Shown here: piece by piece, positions 41,014 through 48,202 of the stretch
Numbering within the stretch: position 1 is the stretch's first letter
Layout of the letters: every line of letters starts with the position of its first letter
Source: Burkholderiaceae bacterium
GTDB taxonomy: Bacteria > Pseudomonadota > Gammaproteobacteria > Burkholderiales > Burkholderiaceae
Reading direction: 5' to 3'
Assembly: GCA_947472645.1 (NCBI GenBank)
Contig: CANJBQ010000020.1
Coordinates: 1-48,202 of the forward strand
Length of the DNA: 48,202 nt
Position numbers and translations under genes: made by a program
The notes under the pieces: generated by a model
Told to the model about the DNA's origin: nothing
The model's input: only the letters and a program-made list of their open reading frames with translations
Database searches by the model: none

Positions 41014-42144
41014 GTGGCAGAAGAAAGTGCACAAGAACGGCAACTAGACCCAACCGCCAAGCGGCTTGAGCAGGCTAGAGATCAAGGCCAATTTGCTCAG
41101 TCAAGAGATGTGACGACCCTAGCCCTCATCATGGGCTTAGTCGGTTTTGTAGTCGTTATAGGCCCAATCGTATTTCGGCAAATGTTAGTAATGGTCGAGC
41201 TGGGCTTGAGATTTAATCAGCCAATTTATCTTTTTGACCACATTGGAGAATGGGGGATTGGTCCATTTGCTACTGTAGCGATGACCATTGGCATCGTCAT
41301 GATTCCTGTTTGGTTCATTGCCGTTTTTGCACCATTGGCTTTGGCAGGGTTTCGACCAGTATTTGCCTTAAAGTTTGATTTATCCAAATTAGATCCTTTG
41401 ACTGGATTTGGTAGAATCTTGTCAACTAATTCTTTAATTGAGGTTCTTAAAAATTTAATCAAAATAATTTTATTAATGGGTGTAGGATTTATTTACCTGT
41501 ATGGGTTATTTGGATTTGTGAATCGGGTCATTCAGGGTGAATTCCTCGACGCTGTTCTTTATACGATCGGATTTTTGGTCAATGGTTTGGGCTTACTTCT
41601 TTTTCCGATAGCATTTATCGCGCTTTTAGACGGGATTTATCAATGGTTTAAATTTCAAAAACAAATGAAAATGAGTCCAGAAGAGGTCAAGCAAGAATCC
41701 AAGGAGAGTGAAGGATCACCAGAAATTAAACAAAGACTTCGACAAAAACAAAGACAAATTGCATCTTCTCGCATGATGGCAGCCATTGAGCGTGCGGATG
41801 TTGTTTTAGCCAATCCGGATCACTACTCTGTCGCACTAAGGTATGATCCGGATAAAATGGTAGCGCCTATTGTTGTCGCTAGAGGTACAGACGCATTGGC
41901 CTTACGTATTCAGACAGTCGCTAAAGATCATATGGTGCCTATCGCACAAATTCCTACATTGGCCCGGTATTTATATAGCCAGTTAGACATCGGTGAAAGC
42001 ATCCCAGCCCCACTTTTTGAGGCGATAGCAAAAATACTTGCTTGGGCTTATGAGACTAAAGAAAATGACGGAACTGCCAAAGACGTGCCACAGGTAGTAT
42101 TTGCCCCTGAGCAAATCAGAAAGAATCGTCCAGTCATTCTTTAG
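41014..42144 (+). CDS. flhB: FlhB, export-gate switch protein (NPDH cleavage site)
   Basis: 376 aa with four membrane helices and the cytoplasmic autocleavage domain. N-terminal 'QERQLDPTAKRLEQARDQGQ' and the helix 'MKMSPEEVKQESKESEGSPE' before the cleavage domain are canonical. The autocleavage site reads N267-P268-D269-H270, where nearly all homologues have NPTH; the Asn and Pro required for cyclisation are kept. The C-terminal part (IPAPLFEAIAKILAWAYE) matches FhlB. GTG start with AGAGGA four bases ahead. flhA, its usual neighbour, is absent. The stop overlaps the end of the convergent lipoprotein gene by four bases. Confidence 0.96.
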   Translation: MAEESAQERQLDPTAKRLEQARDQGQFAQSRDVTTLALIMGLVGFVVVIGPIVFRQMLVMVELGLRFNQPIYLFDHIGEWGIGPFATVAMTIGIVMIPVWFIAVFAPLALAGFRPVFALKFDLSKLDPLTGFGRILSTNSLIEVLKNLIKIILLMGVGFIYLYGLFGFVNRVIQGEFLDAVLYTIGFLVNGLGLLLFPIAFIALLDGIYQWFKFQKQMKMSPEEVKQESKESEGSPEIKQRLRQKQRQIASSRMMAAIERADVVLANPDHYSVALRYDPDKMVAPIVVARGTDALALRIQTVAKDHMVPIAQIPTLARYLYSQLDIGESIPAPLFEAIAKILAWAYETKENDGTAKDVPQVVFAPEQIRKNRPVIL

Positions 42145-42728
42145 CGCCGAACATTTTCTAAAAATTTGTCTCCAACGTCGGGCGGGAAAATAAAAATATT
42201 GGTAAGTTCATTGCGTTTGTTATAGCTTCGACCCACTTGAAAAACAACCTGTCCATTCGCAAATACAAATGATAGAGTATCTCTTAAGCCAATTTTGTAG
42301 GTATTTAAGGTTGCTGGCGATGGCTCATAGGCCACAGTATATTTTTTTGTAAAACGATTAAGAATAGCTTGAGACTCTTCATAGTTAAAGTAACCCATAT
42401 CGCGTTTCATCAGAATCATACGCCCCGACTCATTAAAAATCACCCACAATGTTTCATCTTTTATTCCATCATAAAATGGGCAACCAATAGTTAGTTCATA
42501 ACTTGCGCAACCAAATTTTTCAATGACTTCATCTTTATTCATAGTGAATAAGATGCCACGATAACCCTTTAGAGGTAATTGCTCTATGTTTGTATCGTTA
42601 GCCTCTACAGGCATGAGATTCTTATGGGTTTTTGGAGCGTCACACCCTCCTAAAAAACCAATACATACGAGCCCCAAGATTATTTGTAGGAGCCATTGTT
42701 TATAGAGCGTATTCAGTACAGGAGTCAT
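42141..42728 (-). CDS. Predicted lipoprotein next to the flagellar cluster
   Basis: 195 aa. Lipoprotein signal with lipobox FLGGC (Cys29) after a hydrophobic segment (WLLQIILGLVCIGFL). The mature domain has two central Cys (KFGCASYELTIGCPFYDG) likely to be paired, and beta-rich segments ('DETLWVIFNESGRMILMKRD', RDTLSFVFANGQVVFQVG). It converges with flhB with a four-base overlap of coding ends. Upstream on the same strand, six bases away, is the small FliF-tail-like gene, so these two form a leftward operon. Function unknown. Confidence 0.7.
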   Translation of the reverse strand: MTPVLNTLYKQWLLQIILGLVCIGFLGGCDAPKTHKNLMPVEANDTNIEQLPLKGYRGILFTMNKDEVIEKFGCASYELTIGCPFYDGIKDETLWVIFNESGRMILMKRDMGYFNYEESQAILNRFTKKYTVAYEPSPATLNTYKIGLRDTLSFVFANGQVVFQVGRSYNKRNELTNIFIFPPDVGDKFLENVRR

Positions 42729-42734
42729 CTGAAT

Positions 42735-42983
42735 TTAGTGAAGAGTATCTTGTTGGAGCCATTGTTTGAGAGTTGAAACGGCACTTCCTAAATCATTTTT
42801 CATCAAGTTAACGGTTTTTTGGATTTCATCTTGAGTTGAATTTTCTGTGTTGTGAGAAGAGTTGTCAGATTGTCCAGACAAGGAGATTGGCGTATTTAAA
42901 TTTTTAGAGAGAACATTCGTTGAATTTTGAGCTTTGGGGTCTTTTTTTAGCGGTAATGAAACTAACTTCTTTTTTTTAAACAT
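42735..42983 (-). CDS. Small protein with a FliF C-terminus-like FliG-binding motif
   Basis: 82 aa, basic N-terminus (MFKKKKLVSLPLKK), a polar Ser/Asn/Thr-rich disordered middle, and a short C-terminal helix 'LMKNDLGSAVSTLKQWLQQD'. That helix resembles the FliG-binding tail of FliF encoded here (NDPRVVAGLFKQWLSED) and of FliF in general: ND at the start, a hydrophobic pair, then KQWL and an acidic residue. The protein may thus dock on the N-terminal domain of FliG or mimic FliF. It lies divergent from rpoN and six bases ahead of the lipoprotein gene. The similarity is short, so this is a hypothesis. Confidence 0.6.
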   Translation of the reverse strand: MFKKKKLVSLPLKKDPKAQNSTNVLSKNLNTPISLSGQSDNSSHNTENSTQDEIQKTVNLMKNDLGSAVSTLKQWLQQDTLH

Positions 42984-43152
42984 TGTAGAACTCCCTATTT
43001 TAGGATCTATAGATGTAATTTAACACATGTAAGTAATTAGGATTCATGTGATCAGCACTACGTCAATATTATTGCAAAAAAATCAAATAATAGCGTTGGT
43101 TAAGTATAAAGAAGGCATAATAACTGTATAAAAACATCAATACTTAGAGTAA

Positions 43153-44544
43153 ATGAAATCTACGATTAATTTAGGTTTTAAACAAAATCTTGCTCTTACC
43201 CCGCAACTTCAGCAATCGATTCGGCTTTTACAGTTATCCGCAACGCAGTTGGAGCAAGAGTTAATTTCTCTTACAGAAGCGAACCCTTTTCTTGAGTTTG
43301 AATCCGAAATGTCTGGAGCGCCTCTTGAACCGCTACCTTATTTATCTAACTTAAGCAACAATAGCCACTTGTCAACACAAGTAATTGATGACGAAAATGA
43401 TTCCGTTAATCAAATTGCAGATCAAGATACATTATTCAAACATTTGGTTAGCCAAATTCAATTGCTACGGATAAGTAATGAAGAAAAAGCCATCATTGCA
43501 ACACTTGCAGGTAATCTTGATGAGAAAGGTTATCTCCGATTAACTGTTGATGAGTTGATTGAGGAAGTAGAGGCTTGGATTGATCTAGAAGATGGTTCTG
43601 CAAGCGCTCAAATTCATCGTGCTATCTCGCACCTCCAAAATCTAGATCCATCAGGGGTTGGGGCTAGAGATTTAGCGGAATGCCTTCAGATCCAACTCAA
43701 ACAACTGCCCACTAAAATTGTAGAGACTGAGGTATGGGCAAATAGCTATAGAATAGTTGCGGAATACCTTTATCAATTAGGTAACCAGCAAATTACATTA
43801 TTAAAAAAAGAACTTAAACTAACTGATAAGGCATTCTCTGAGGCGATAAAACTTATCCGCTCCCTACGGCATAACCCGGTTAGTCATTTCGAAAGCGTTA
43901 CACAAACAATATTAACTCCGGATATTGTCGTTAAAAAACAGCAAAACAAATGGCACGCCATTGCCAATCCAGCAGCTTTCCCAAAAATAAATCTGCATAC
44001 GGAGTATGCAAAGATTATTAGCGAATCAAGTAAGTCCCACGTTTCTGAAGAAATTTCTCAGAAACTTCAAGAAGCAAGGTGGTTCGTGAAAAATATTATG
44101 CAAAGAAATACTACTATCTTTAATGTGGCAAAAGAAATTGTCACCCTACAACAAAATTTTTTTGAATATGGCCCAATCGCAATGCGTCCTCTAGTCTTGA
44201 GAGATATTGCTGAGCGCCTTGAGCTTCATGAATCAACTATTTCTCGAGTAACTACCCAAAAATATTTGACATGTCCATTAGGAACTTTTGAGTTTAAATA
44301 CTTCTTTAGTAGTCAAGTACAGACTCAAACGGGGGGTAATATTTCATCAACAGCAGTCCAGGCTTTGATTCTTCAATTAATCAAAGATGAAAATCCTTTG
44401 AAGCCTTTATCGGATAGTGTGATTGTTAAATTGATGTCAGAAAAGGGATTTGTTGTTGCTAGGAGAACTATTGCTAAATATCGCGATATTCTGAAAATAG
44501 ATCCGATTCACCTCAGAAAGCAAGAGAAAAAAAGCAGATTATAA
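43153..44544 (+). CDS. rpoN: RpoN, RNA polymerase sigma-54 factor
   Basis: 463 aa. Region I is Gln/Leu-rich ('FKQNLALTPQLQQSIRLLQL'), an acidic region II follows, then the core-binding domain ('ISHLQNLDPSGVGARDLAEC'), the HTH segment ('MRPLVLRDIAERLELHESTI' then SRVTTQKYL) and the C-terminal RpoN box ARRTIAKYR at 436-444. All parts needed to bind -24/-12 promoters are present. Located beside the flagellar cluster with four matching promoters in the window, it may be a flagella-linked paralogue or the only rpoN copy; the usual housekeeping neighbours (lptB, hpf, ptsN) are not here. No ribosome-binding site is obvious. Confidence 0.95.
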   Translation: MKSTINLGFKQNLALTPQLQQSIRLLQLSATQLEQELISLTEANPFLEFESEMSGAPLEPLPYLSNLSNNSHLSTQVIDDENDSVNQIADQDTLFKHLVSQIQLLRISNEEKAIIATLAGNLDEKGYLRLTVDELIEEVEAWIDLEDGSASAQIHRAISHLQNLDPSGVGARDLAECLQIQLKQLPTKIVETEVWANSYRIVAEYLYQLGNQQITLLKKELKLTDKAFSEAIKLIRSLRHNPVSHFESVTQTILTPDIVVKKQQNKWHAIANPAAFPKINLHTEYAKIISESSKSHVSEEISQKLQEARWFVKNIMQRNTTIFNVAKEIVTLQQNFFEYGPIAMRPLVLRDIAERLELHESTISRVTTQKYLTCPLGTFEFKYFFSSQVQTQTGGNISSTAVQALILQLIKDENPLKPLSDSVIVKLMSEKGFVVARRTIAKYRDILKIDPIHLRKQEKKSRL

Positions 44545-45166
44545 TTGTTAATGGAGTAATAAACCATTCCTTTACGATAATTAGATTTTTAAGTAAAAAT
44601 TTCAAAAATAGGGGCTACGTTTGAAGAGTTTAATATTTATAGAACCCCTATACATATTTAAGCATATAGCCATAAAGTTTAGGTGGGGAGGCCAGTTCTC
44701 ACTCCACAAGCACCTTTAGTGTTCCTAAGCCTTTAGTGAGGCCTGCCCCCAACTTTAGATTCTGGCGGCGATAACGACGGCTCAAAAGCCGCTAAAGCAC
44801 CAGTAACCCCAGCACCAAATAGTTAAACCTATTTAAGTACTGGTGCCCCGGGTGGAATAGTTAGTCTTTAAGCTTAAAGAAATTGGATTTATTGAATCTC
44901 AGATAAAAAAGTCTGAGTTGTTGTTTGGGGGGGGCAATTTGGGGTGGTTGTACTTTAATAGCATAAACATTTGTATAGATTCAATTTTTTCTTATTTATC
45001 CTCTCGGTAGTTGATTTTTGAAAATACCTTTAAAAAATGGAGATTGAACGCATTTATTGAGTAAATTATTAATTGAAGTTAAACTTATTATTTAAGTGCC
45101 TAATATTGTAAATAGTGTTATTTACAGCATGGACTAATCTGATTAATAAAGGATGATGGTTGATTT
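44545..45166. other. 622-base intergenic region with a long inverted repeat
   Basis: No full gene. GGGGAGGCC at 44685-44693 pairs with GGCCTGCCCC at 44740-44749 and CTCACT/AGTGAG lies inside, so 44685-44749 can fold into a long imperfect hairpin whose loop holds CCTTTAGTG twice. Further on, GCACCAGTA and TACTGGTGC (about 44797-44850) form another inverted pair, and a run of eight G occurs near 44927. An unbroken stretch of about 25 codons ending in ...APVTPAPNS and a stop near 44824 looks like the tail of a lost gene. Confidence 0.45.
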
Positions 45167-46495
45167 ATGGAAAGAAAACTTACTACAATTATTTGTGCAG
45201 ACGTAGTTGGATTTAGTAAGATGATTGAGTCCGATGAAGAGGGAACCTTAAGTATTTTAGAAAGCTGCCGCAGCATAATTGATCCAATGACCATTGAATA
45301 TGGGGGAAGACTTTTTAATACGGGTGGAGATTCTGTACTTTTAGATTTTAGCAGTACCGTTAACGCCGTAAAATTTGCAATTGAGTGTCAAAAACAATTA
45401 CAGGCTAGAAATGCACAAAATGCTAACTTGCCAATAATGACTTATAGATTCGGGATTCACATTGGTGATGTTGTCATACAAAACTCTAATTTAATGGGCG
45501 ATGGAGTAAATTTAGCGGCTCGAATTGAGGCTCTTGCAGATTATGGCGGCGTTACAATGAGCGAGATTGTATATCAGCAAGTGCGTACTCGAATACCTAA
45601 TGTGAGCTATATCGATCGTGGAAATCAGGCCATGAAAAATATTAGTGATACTATCAGACTATATTCTGTAGAGATTCAGGGAGCAATTAAAAACCCTAAC
45701 TTGAAAGCAAATTCTGACCATATAGTTTCAGACAAACCGGAGAACGAAGAAAAGGCAATATCTCCAGATAAACAAAGTGTTAATTCTTCAAATAATAGTA
45801 ATTTAACCCTGAAATCAATTTCATTGAATAGGGCGTTACAAAGCTCAACTTTTGAACAAGCTACAAGATTAATTTCTCATCGAGATTATGAACAAGCAAC
45901 TCTAATGTTAACTATTCAATTAACTAAAAAAAACTCCCAAGCAACTGAAGAGTTGCTCCATCTGGCCACGAATAAATTAATTCCAGAGCAATTATTTGGA
46001 GTTGTTATAGAGGGGCTAGAGTACGTTGCAAAATACTCAACTCATGAAAAGCTATTCCAAATAGGGGCATTATTAAAAGACGGGATTTTTGGTAAAGAAA
46101 ATCAATCTAAATTCATTCGGTTTTGGGAAATGTCTGCAGCCGAATATGGAACAGCTCAATATGAGTTAGGGAAATTTATTTTGGAAAGTCCAAAGGCATC
46201 AGATCACCATAAAAACCAAGCAATTGATTTTTTGAGTAAAGCAACACGCAAAAAAAATACCGCCGCAGCAATGCTGTTAGGTGGTTTCTTTAGTAATCAA
46301 TTAAGCTCTTTTTACAACCCTGCTAAAGCTTTTGAAAATTTATGGCTTGCTCGAAGCTGGCATGATTCAAAGGCTCAAATGCAATTACATTCCTTGGCTA
46401 ATACGATAACAAAAAAGGATTTTGAAATGTATAAAATCAACGCTGAAACTATTCTTGACCAGATTAATTTTGAAAATCAATATAATTCACGATGA
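45167..46495 (+). CDS. Class III adenylate/guanylate cyclase with Sel1-like C-terminal region
   Basis: 442 aa soluble protein. The N-terminal ~160 residues form a complete class III cyclase domain: metal ligands D12 (CADVVGFSKM) and D55 (FNTGGDSVLLDF), the 'YRFGIHIGDVVIQNSNLMGD' strand, and GVNLAARIEALAD with N115 and R119 in transition-state positions. A polar linker (about 165-225) leads to a helical C-terminal half with Sel1-like units ('AAEYGTAQYELGKFILESPK', then NTAAAMLLGGFFS), usually a protein-interaction module. It would make cAMP or cGMP. A cyclic-nucleotide-binding protein is encoded 188 bp downstream on the same strand, suggesting a source-sensor pair. Confidence 0.9.
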   Translation: MERKLTTIICADVVGFSKMIESDEEGTLSILESCRSIIDPMTIEYGGRLFNTGGDSVLLDFSSTVNAVKFAIECQKQLQARNAQNANLPIMTYRFGIHIGDVVIQNSNLMGDGVNLAARIEALADYGGVTMSEIVYQQVRTRIPNVSYIDRGNQAMKNISDTIRLYSVEIQGAIKNPNLKANSDHIVSDKPENEEKAISPDKQSVNSSNNSNLTLKSISLNRALQSSTFEQATRLISHRDYEQATLMLTIQLTKKNSQATEELLHLATNKLIPEQLFGVVIEGLEYVAKYSTHEKLFQIGALLKDGIFGKENQSKFIRFWEMSAAEYGTAQYELGKFILESPKASDHHKNQAIDFLSKATRKKNTAAAMLLGGFFSNQLSSFYNPAKAFENLWLARSWHDSKAQMQLHSLANTITKKDFEMYKINAETILDQINFENQYNSR

Positions 46496-46683
46496 TAACA
46501 AGCATTTTTATTTTTGACTTTTTGGGGCGTTAGAAATACTCTCAAAGAGCTGATTTTATGAGCTGTACAAGTTCGATTCTCTACGAGCTCGATTTCGCTA
46601 AGGCTTGAACCTAATTAAGGTATATCATCACTTTAGGTCGATACTATAATGTATTAAAGACCAATTTAATAGAAAGTTTAAAT
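46496..46683. other. Spacer between cyclase and cNMP-binding genes
   Basis: 188 bp, no gene. Contains a T-rich stretch just after the cyclase stop (TTTTTATTTTTGACTTTTTGG) without a clear stem, and AAGTTCGATTCTC near 46567, which resembles a tRNA T-loop but lacks a pairing stem. A TATAAT at 46645-46650 may be the -10 of the downstream gene. Confidence 0.4.
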
Positions 46684-47271
46684 ATGGTGCATTTAAACCA
46701 AGAATCCAAATCTCCTCAGTCCACGTCCAATTTGGTGCGTCAGTTAAAAAATACTAGCTTATTTAAAAATCTAAAAGATTCAGAGTTGCTTGTTATTCTG
46801 GGTTGTTCTAATTCAATTATTTATGATGCCCAAGAAAACATCTTCTTTGAACAAGACAAGCCCGATGGCTTCTATCTGGTTTTATCTGGCCGTTTACAAA
46901 TGTATGTTTATCGAAAAAATGTTGGACAACCGAAAAAAATTTTAGGGGAATTGACTGTTGGACAACATTTTGGAGAAATCGGCCTTATCGATGGAGAGCC
47001 GAGGTCGGCATCTATAGAAGTATTAACTGAATCAGAGTTATTATTTTTACCGACAGTAAAATTTATTGCAATGATTCAATTTCATCCATTAATTGCCCAA
47101 GCCATTGTGGATAACCTAATTGATCTCGTTCTAAGGTTGCCAAACTATAAAATAAAATCAGAAAACACAAGAGCGCTTTTAGAAAAAAGATTAATTAAAC
47201 CAGACCTAGAGTCAATGCAGGCATTGTGTATGGCGATTAGGCAAAATAATAAATCTGCTGCCCTAACTTAA
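46684..47271 (+). CDS. Stand-alone cyclic-nucleotide-binding (CRP-like) domain protein
   Basis: 195 aa. A cNMP-binding beta-roll covers about 25-135: 'FFEQDKPDGFYLVLSGRLQM', the phosphate-binding cassette FGEIGLIDGEPRSAS (96-110) with the Arg107-Ser108 pair that contacts the cyclic phosphate and a Glu98 for the ribose. The C-terminal region (about 135-195) is helical ('AQAIVDNLIDLVLRLPNYKI') and does not contain a winged-helix DNA-binding domain, so this is not a CRP transcription factor but a cyclic-nucleotide sensor. The cyclase just upstream is its likely ligand source. Effector partner unknown. Confidence 0.88.
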   Translation: MVHLNQESKSPQSTSNLVRQLKNTSLFKNLKDSELLVILGCSNSIIYDAQENIFFEQDKPDGFYLVLSGRLQMYVYRKNVGQPKKILGELTVGQHFGEIGLIDGEPRSASIEVLTESELLFLPTVKFIAMIQFHPLIAQAIVDNLIDLVLRLPNYKIKSENTRALLEKRLIKPDLESMQALCMAIRQNNKSAALT

Positions 47272-47685
47272 TTTTTCTGGGTTCGTTGATTAAGAAAATC
47301 TTTTTCGGTATGACACATAGTATAAGTATTTGTTCCAAGCTGTAATTTTTGCATTATTATCGAATTGGGCAAGCTGCTTATTAAAATATCGCAGCTAAAG
47401 AGTGTCGACAAGATTTAAGTGACCTTAGCATATTGCTTCGATGAAAGAGTGTAGTTGTATTTTATGATGCCATCATGATGGAATTAATTGGGGTGAGTCT
47501 TGGCACTTCGGGTTGTAGTGCCGACTATCGATAAACTAGAGACCTACATTGTATGCAAGGCCTATTTCATCTACATTCCATCGACTCACTGCGCTTACCT
47601 AACACTGTGTAACATTTCGCCATGTCAGGTAAAATATTCTTTATTACAGAAATTTTAAAACGCAAAAAATTATATATACGTGGGA
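47272..47685. other. 414-base intergenic region, nothing assigned
   Basis: Stops in all frames at short range. A stem GGCACT/AGTGCC with a 9-base loop occurs at 47502-47522. I see no RNA gene or promoter that stands out. Confidence 0.4.
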
Positions 47686-47907
47686 ATGGAAATTAAGGTA
47701 TCAACGGGTTTTATGGCTCGTAAAATTATTGCAGGAAAAGACTATGGATTCACGCCTGTTCCTATAGGCACGTACCCCATACGATTTATTAATGAACAAC
47801 AAATGGAAATTACTAAACCAGATATGACCATTGCCTACTTAACTGTTGAAAAACTGGAAAATAAAGTTCTTGCTAACGAAATTATCGTTTTAAATATTCC
47901 AAAATAA
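47686..47907 (+). CDS. Small hypothetical protein
   Basis: 73 aa from ATG 47686; a GTG at 47680 would add two residues. Short beta-rich sequence ('MEIKVSTGFMARKIIAGKDY', VPIGTYPIRF, KPDMTIAYLTVEKLENKV), without signal or membrane segment. A GTGGGA element partly precedes the start. It is isolated between the cNMP-binding gene and the IS; the perfect hairpin at 47917-47942 directly after its stop supports a real transcription unit. Function unknown. Confidence 0.5.
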   Translation: MEIKVSTGFMARKIIAGKDYGFTPVPIGTYPIRFINEQQMEITKPDMTIAYLTVEKLENKVLANEIIVLNIPK

Positions 47908-47916
47908 ACGATTATG

Positions 47917-47942
47917 ATATGCATCATGTTCTCGATGCATAT
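47917..47942 (+). terminator. Perfect 9-bp stem-loop after the small hypothetical gene
   Basis: ATATGCATC, an 8-base loop ATGTTCTC, GATGCATAT: nine of nine pairs, ten bases after the stop. It is not followed by a T-run, so termination is possible but not shown. Confidence 0.4.
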
Positions 47943-48053
47943 TGTCAATACCAAAAGAGTGTAAGATTTGCTAGGTACACAAAAGATCTGAAAGTTTTGA
48001 TTTTTAAACTTACCTTGCCCACTTGTTTGAAAATCTCAACCAAGTCAAAGACA

Positions 48054-48202
48054 TGGTAATCCCCCCGCAGGTTAACTGGATTTAGAAGTAGAATTTTCTC
48101 ATTAAGAGGAGTTCTACATGAAGCGTTCAAAATTTACAGATAGTCAGATTATGGAAGCCCTAAAAAGGGTAGATAGTGGTTTAGCGGTTCCCGAGATTTG
48201 TC
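48054..48202 (+). mobile_element. Left end of an IS3-family insertion sequence (cut by the window)
   Basis: A short leader beginning around TGGTAATCCCCCCGCAGG (48054-48071) precedes an OrfA-type start. IS3/IS407-group elements have a C/G-rich terminal inverted repeat starting with TG about 50-70 bases before orfA, which fits, but the right end lies outside the window, so the exact boundary is unproven. Confidence 0.55.
48118..48202 (+). CDS. IS3-family transposase OrfA, N-terminal part (3' end outside window)
   Basis: ATG 48118 with AGAGGA nine bases ahead encodes MKRSKFTDSQIMEALKRVDS, then GLAVPEIC before the window ends. This is the highly conserved start of IS3-family (IS407-type) OrfA, whose N-terminal HTH binds the terminal inverted repeats; OrfB is normally made by frameshifting from OrfA. 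Only 28 residues are visible. Confidence 0.88.
   Translation, partial: MKRSKFTDSQIMEALKRVDSGLAVPEIC

Noticed and set aside
43957..43972. Sigma-54-like TGGCACGCCATTGC inside rpoN
   Set aside because: Spacing between GG and GC is nine instead of ten bases and no gene start lies within a sensible distance.
44740..44826. Short open stretch ending in APVTPAPNS as a gene
   Set aside because: About 25 codons without a start codon; at most the relic of a C-terminus.
46560..46600. tRNA-like sequence with GTTCGATTC near 46567
   Set aside because: The flanking bases do not form a T stem and there is no acceptor or CCA.

Overview
The window looks like chromosomal DNA of a Gram-negative proteobacterium. 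It is most likely a betaproteobacterium of low to moderate GC (Burkholderiales, for example a Polynucleobacter-like freshwater lineage). The reasons are an outer-membrane flagellar architecture (lipoprotein FlgH and P-ring FlgI), a FliK-like gene followed by the small FlhB paralogue FhlB, and lipobox and signal-peptide style. The taxonomic call is an inference.

Region 1 (1-8.6 kb, AT-rich, accessory): the 3' end of a glycosyltransferase-like gene, about 950 bases without a gene, then a Bet/RecT annealase and YqaJ exonuclease pair divergent from a small XRE regulator. These are followed by a conserved hypothetical, an AbrB-like/RelE-like toxin-antitoxin pair with a readable promoter and operator, a DUF3293 gene, a membrane-anchored RodZ-like HTH protein, a lipoprotein gene pair and another hypothetical. 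A 23-bp repeat occurs three times, always between gene blocks. The region ends next to a tRNA 3'-end-like fragment near 8.68 kb.

Region 2 (9-42 kb): a nearly continuous flagellar cluster. A FliK-like gene and fhlB come first. A leftward operon follows with a soluble FleS/FlrB-type kinase, a FleR/FlrC-type sigma-54 activator and fliE. The rightward genes are fliFGHIJKLMNOPQR, a secreted Cys-rich unknown, an alpha-carbonic anhydrase, flgBCDE, flgFGHIJKL, motAB, two flagella-linked unknowns and flhB. Four strong sigma-54 (-24/-12) promoters are visible: inside fleR ahead of fliE, at the end of fliJ ahead of fliK, ahead of flgB and ahead of flgF. Together with FleSR and an rpoN gene just downstream, this describes a sigma-54/FleR-controlled flagellar hierarchy rather than an FlhDC-type one. 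Genes for FlhA, FlhF/FlhG, FliA, FliC, FliD, FlgA, FlgM/N, a FleQ-type master regulator and chemotaxis are not in the window.

Region 3 (42-48.2 kb, AT-rich): a lipoprotein, a small protein with a FliF-C-terminus-like motif, rpoN, a class III nucleotide cyclase with a Sel1-like tail, a stand-alone cyclic-nucleotide-binding protein, a small hypothetical, and the left end of an IS3-family insertion sequence cut by the window edge.

Most unusual points: the alpha-carbonic anhydrase embedded between fliR and flgB; the internal sigma-54 promoter in fleR; FliM without the N-terminal CheY-binding motif; the tiny FliF-tail-like protein beside rpoN; FlhB with NPDH instead of NPTH; and a cyclase plus cNMP-sensor module beside the flagellar locus.
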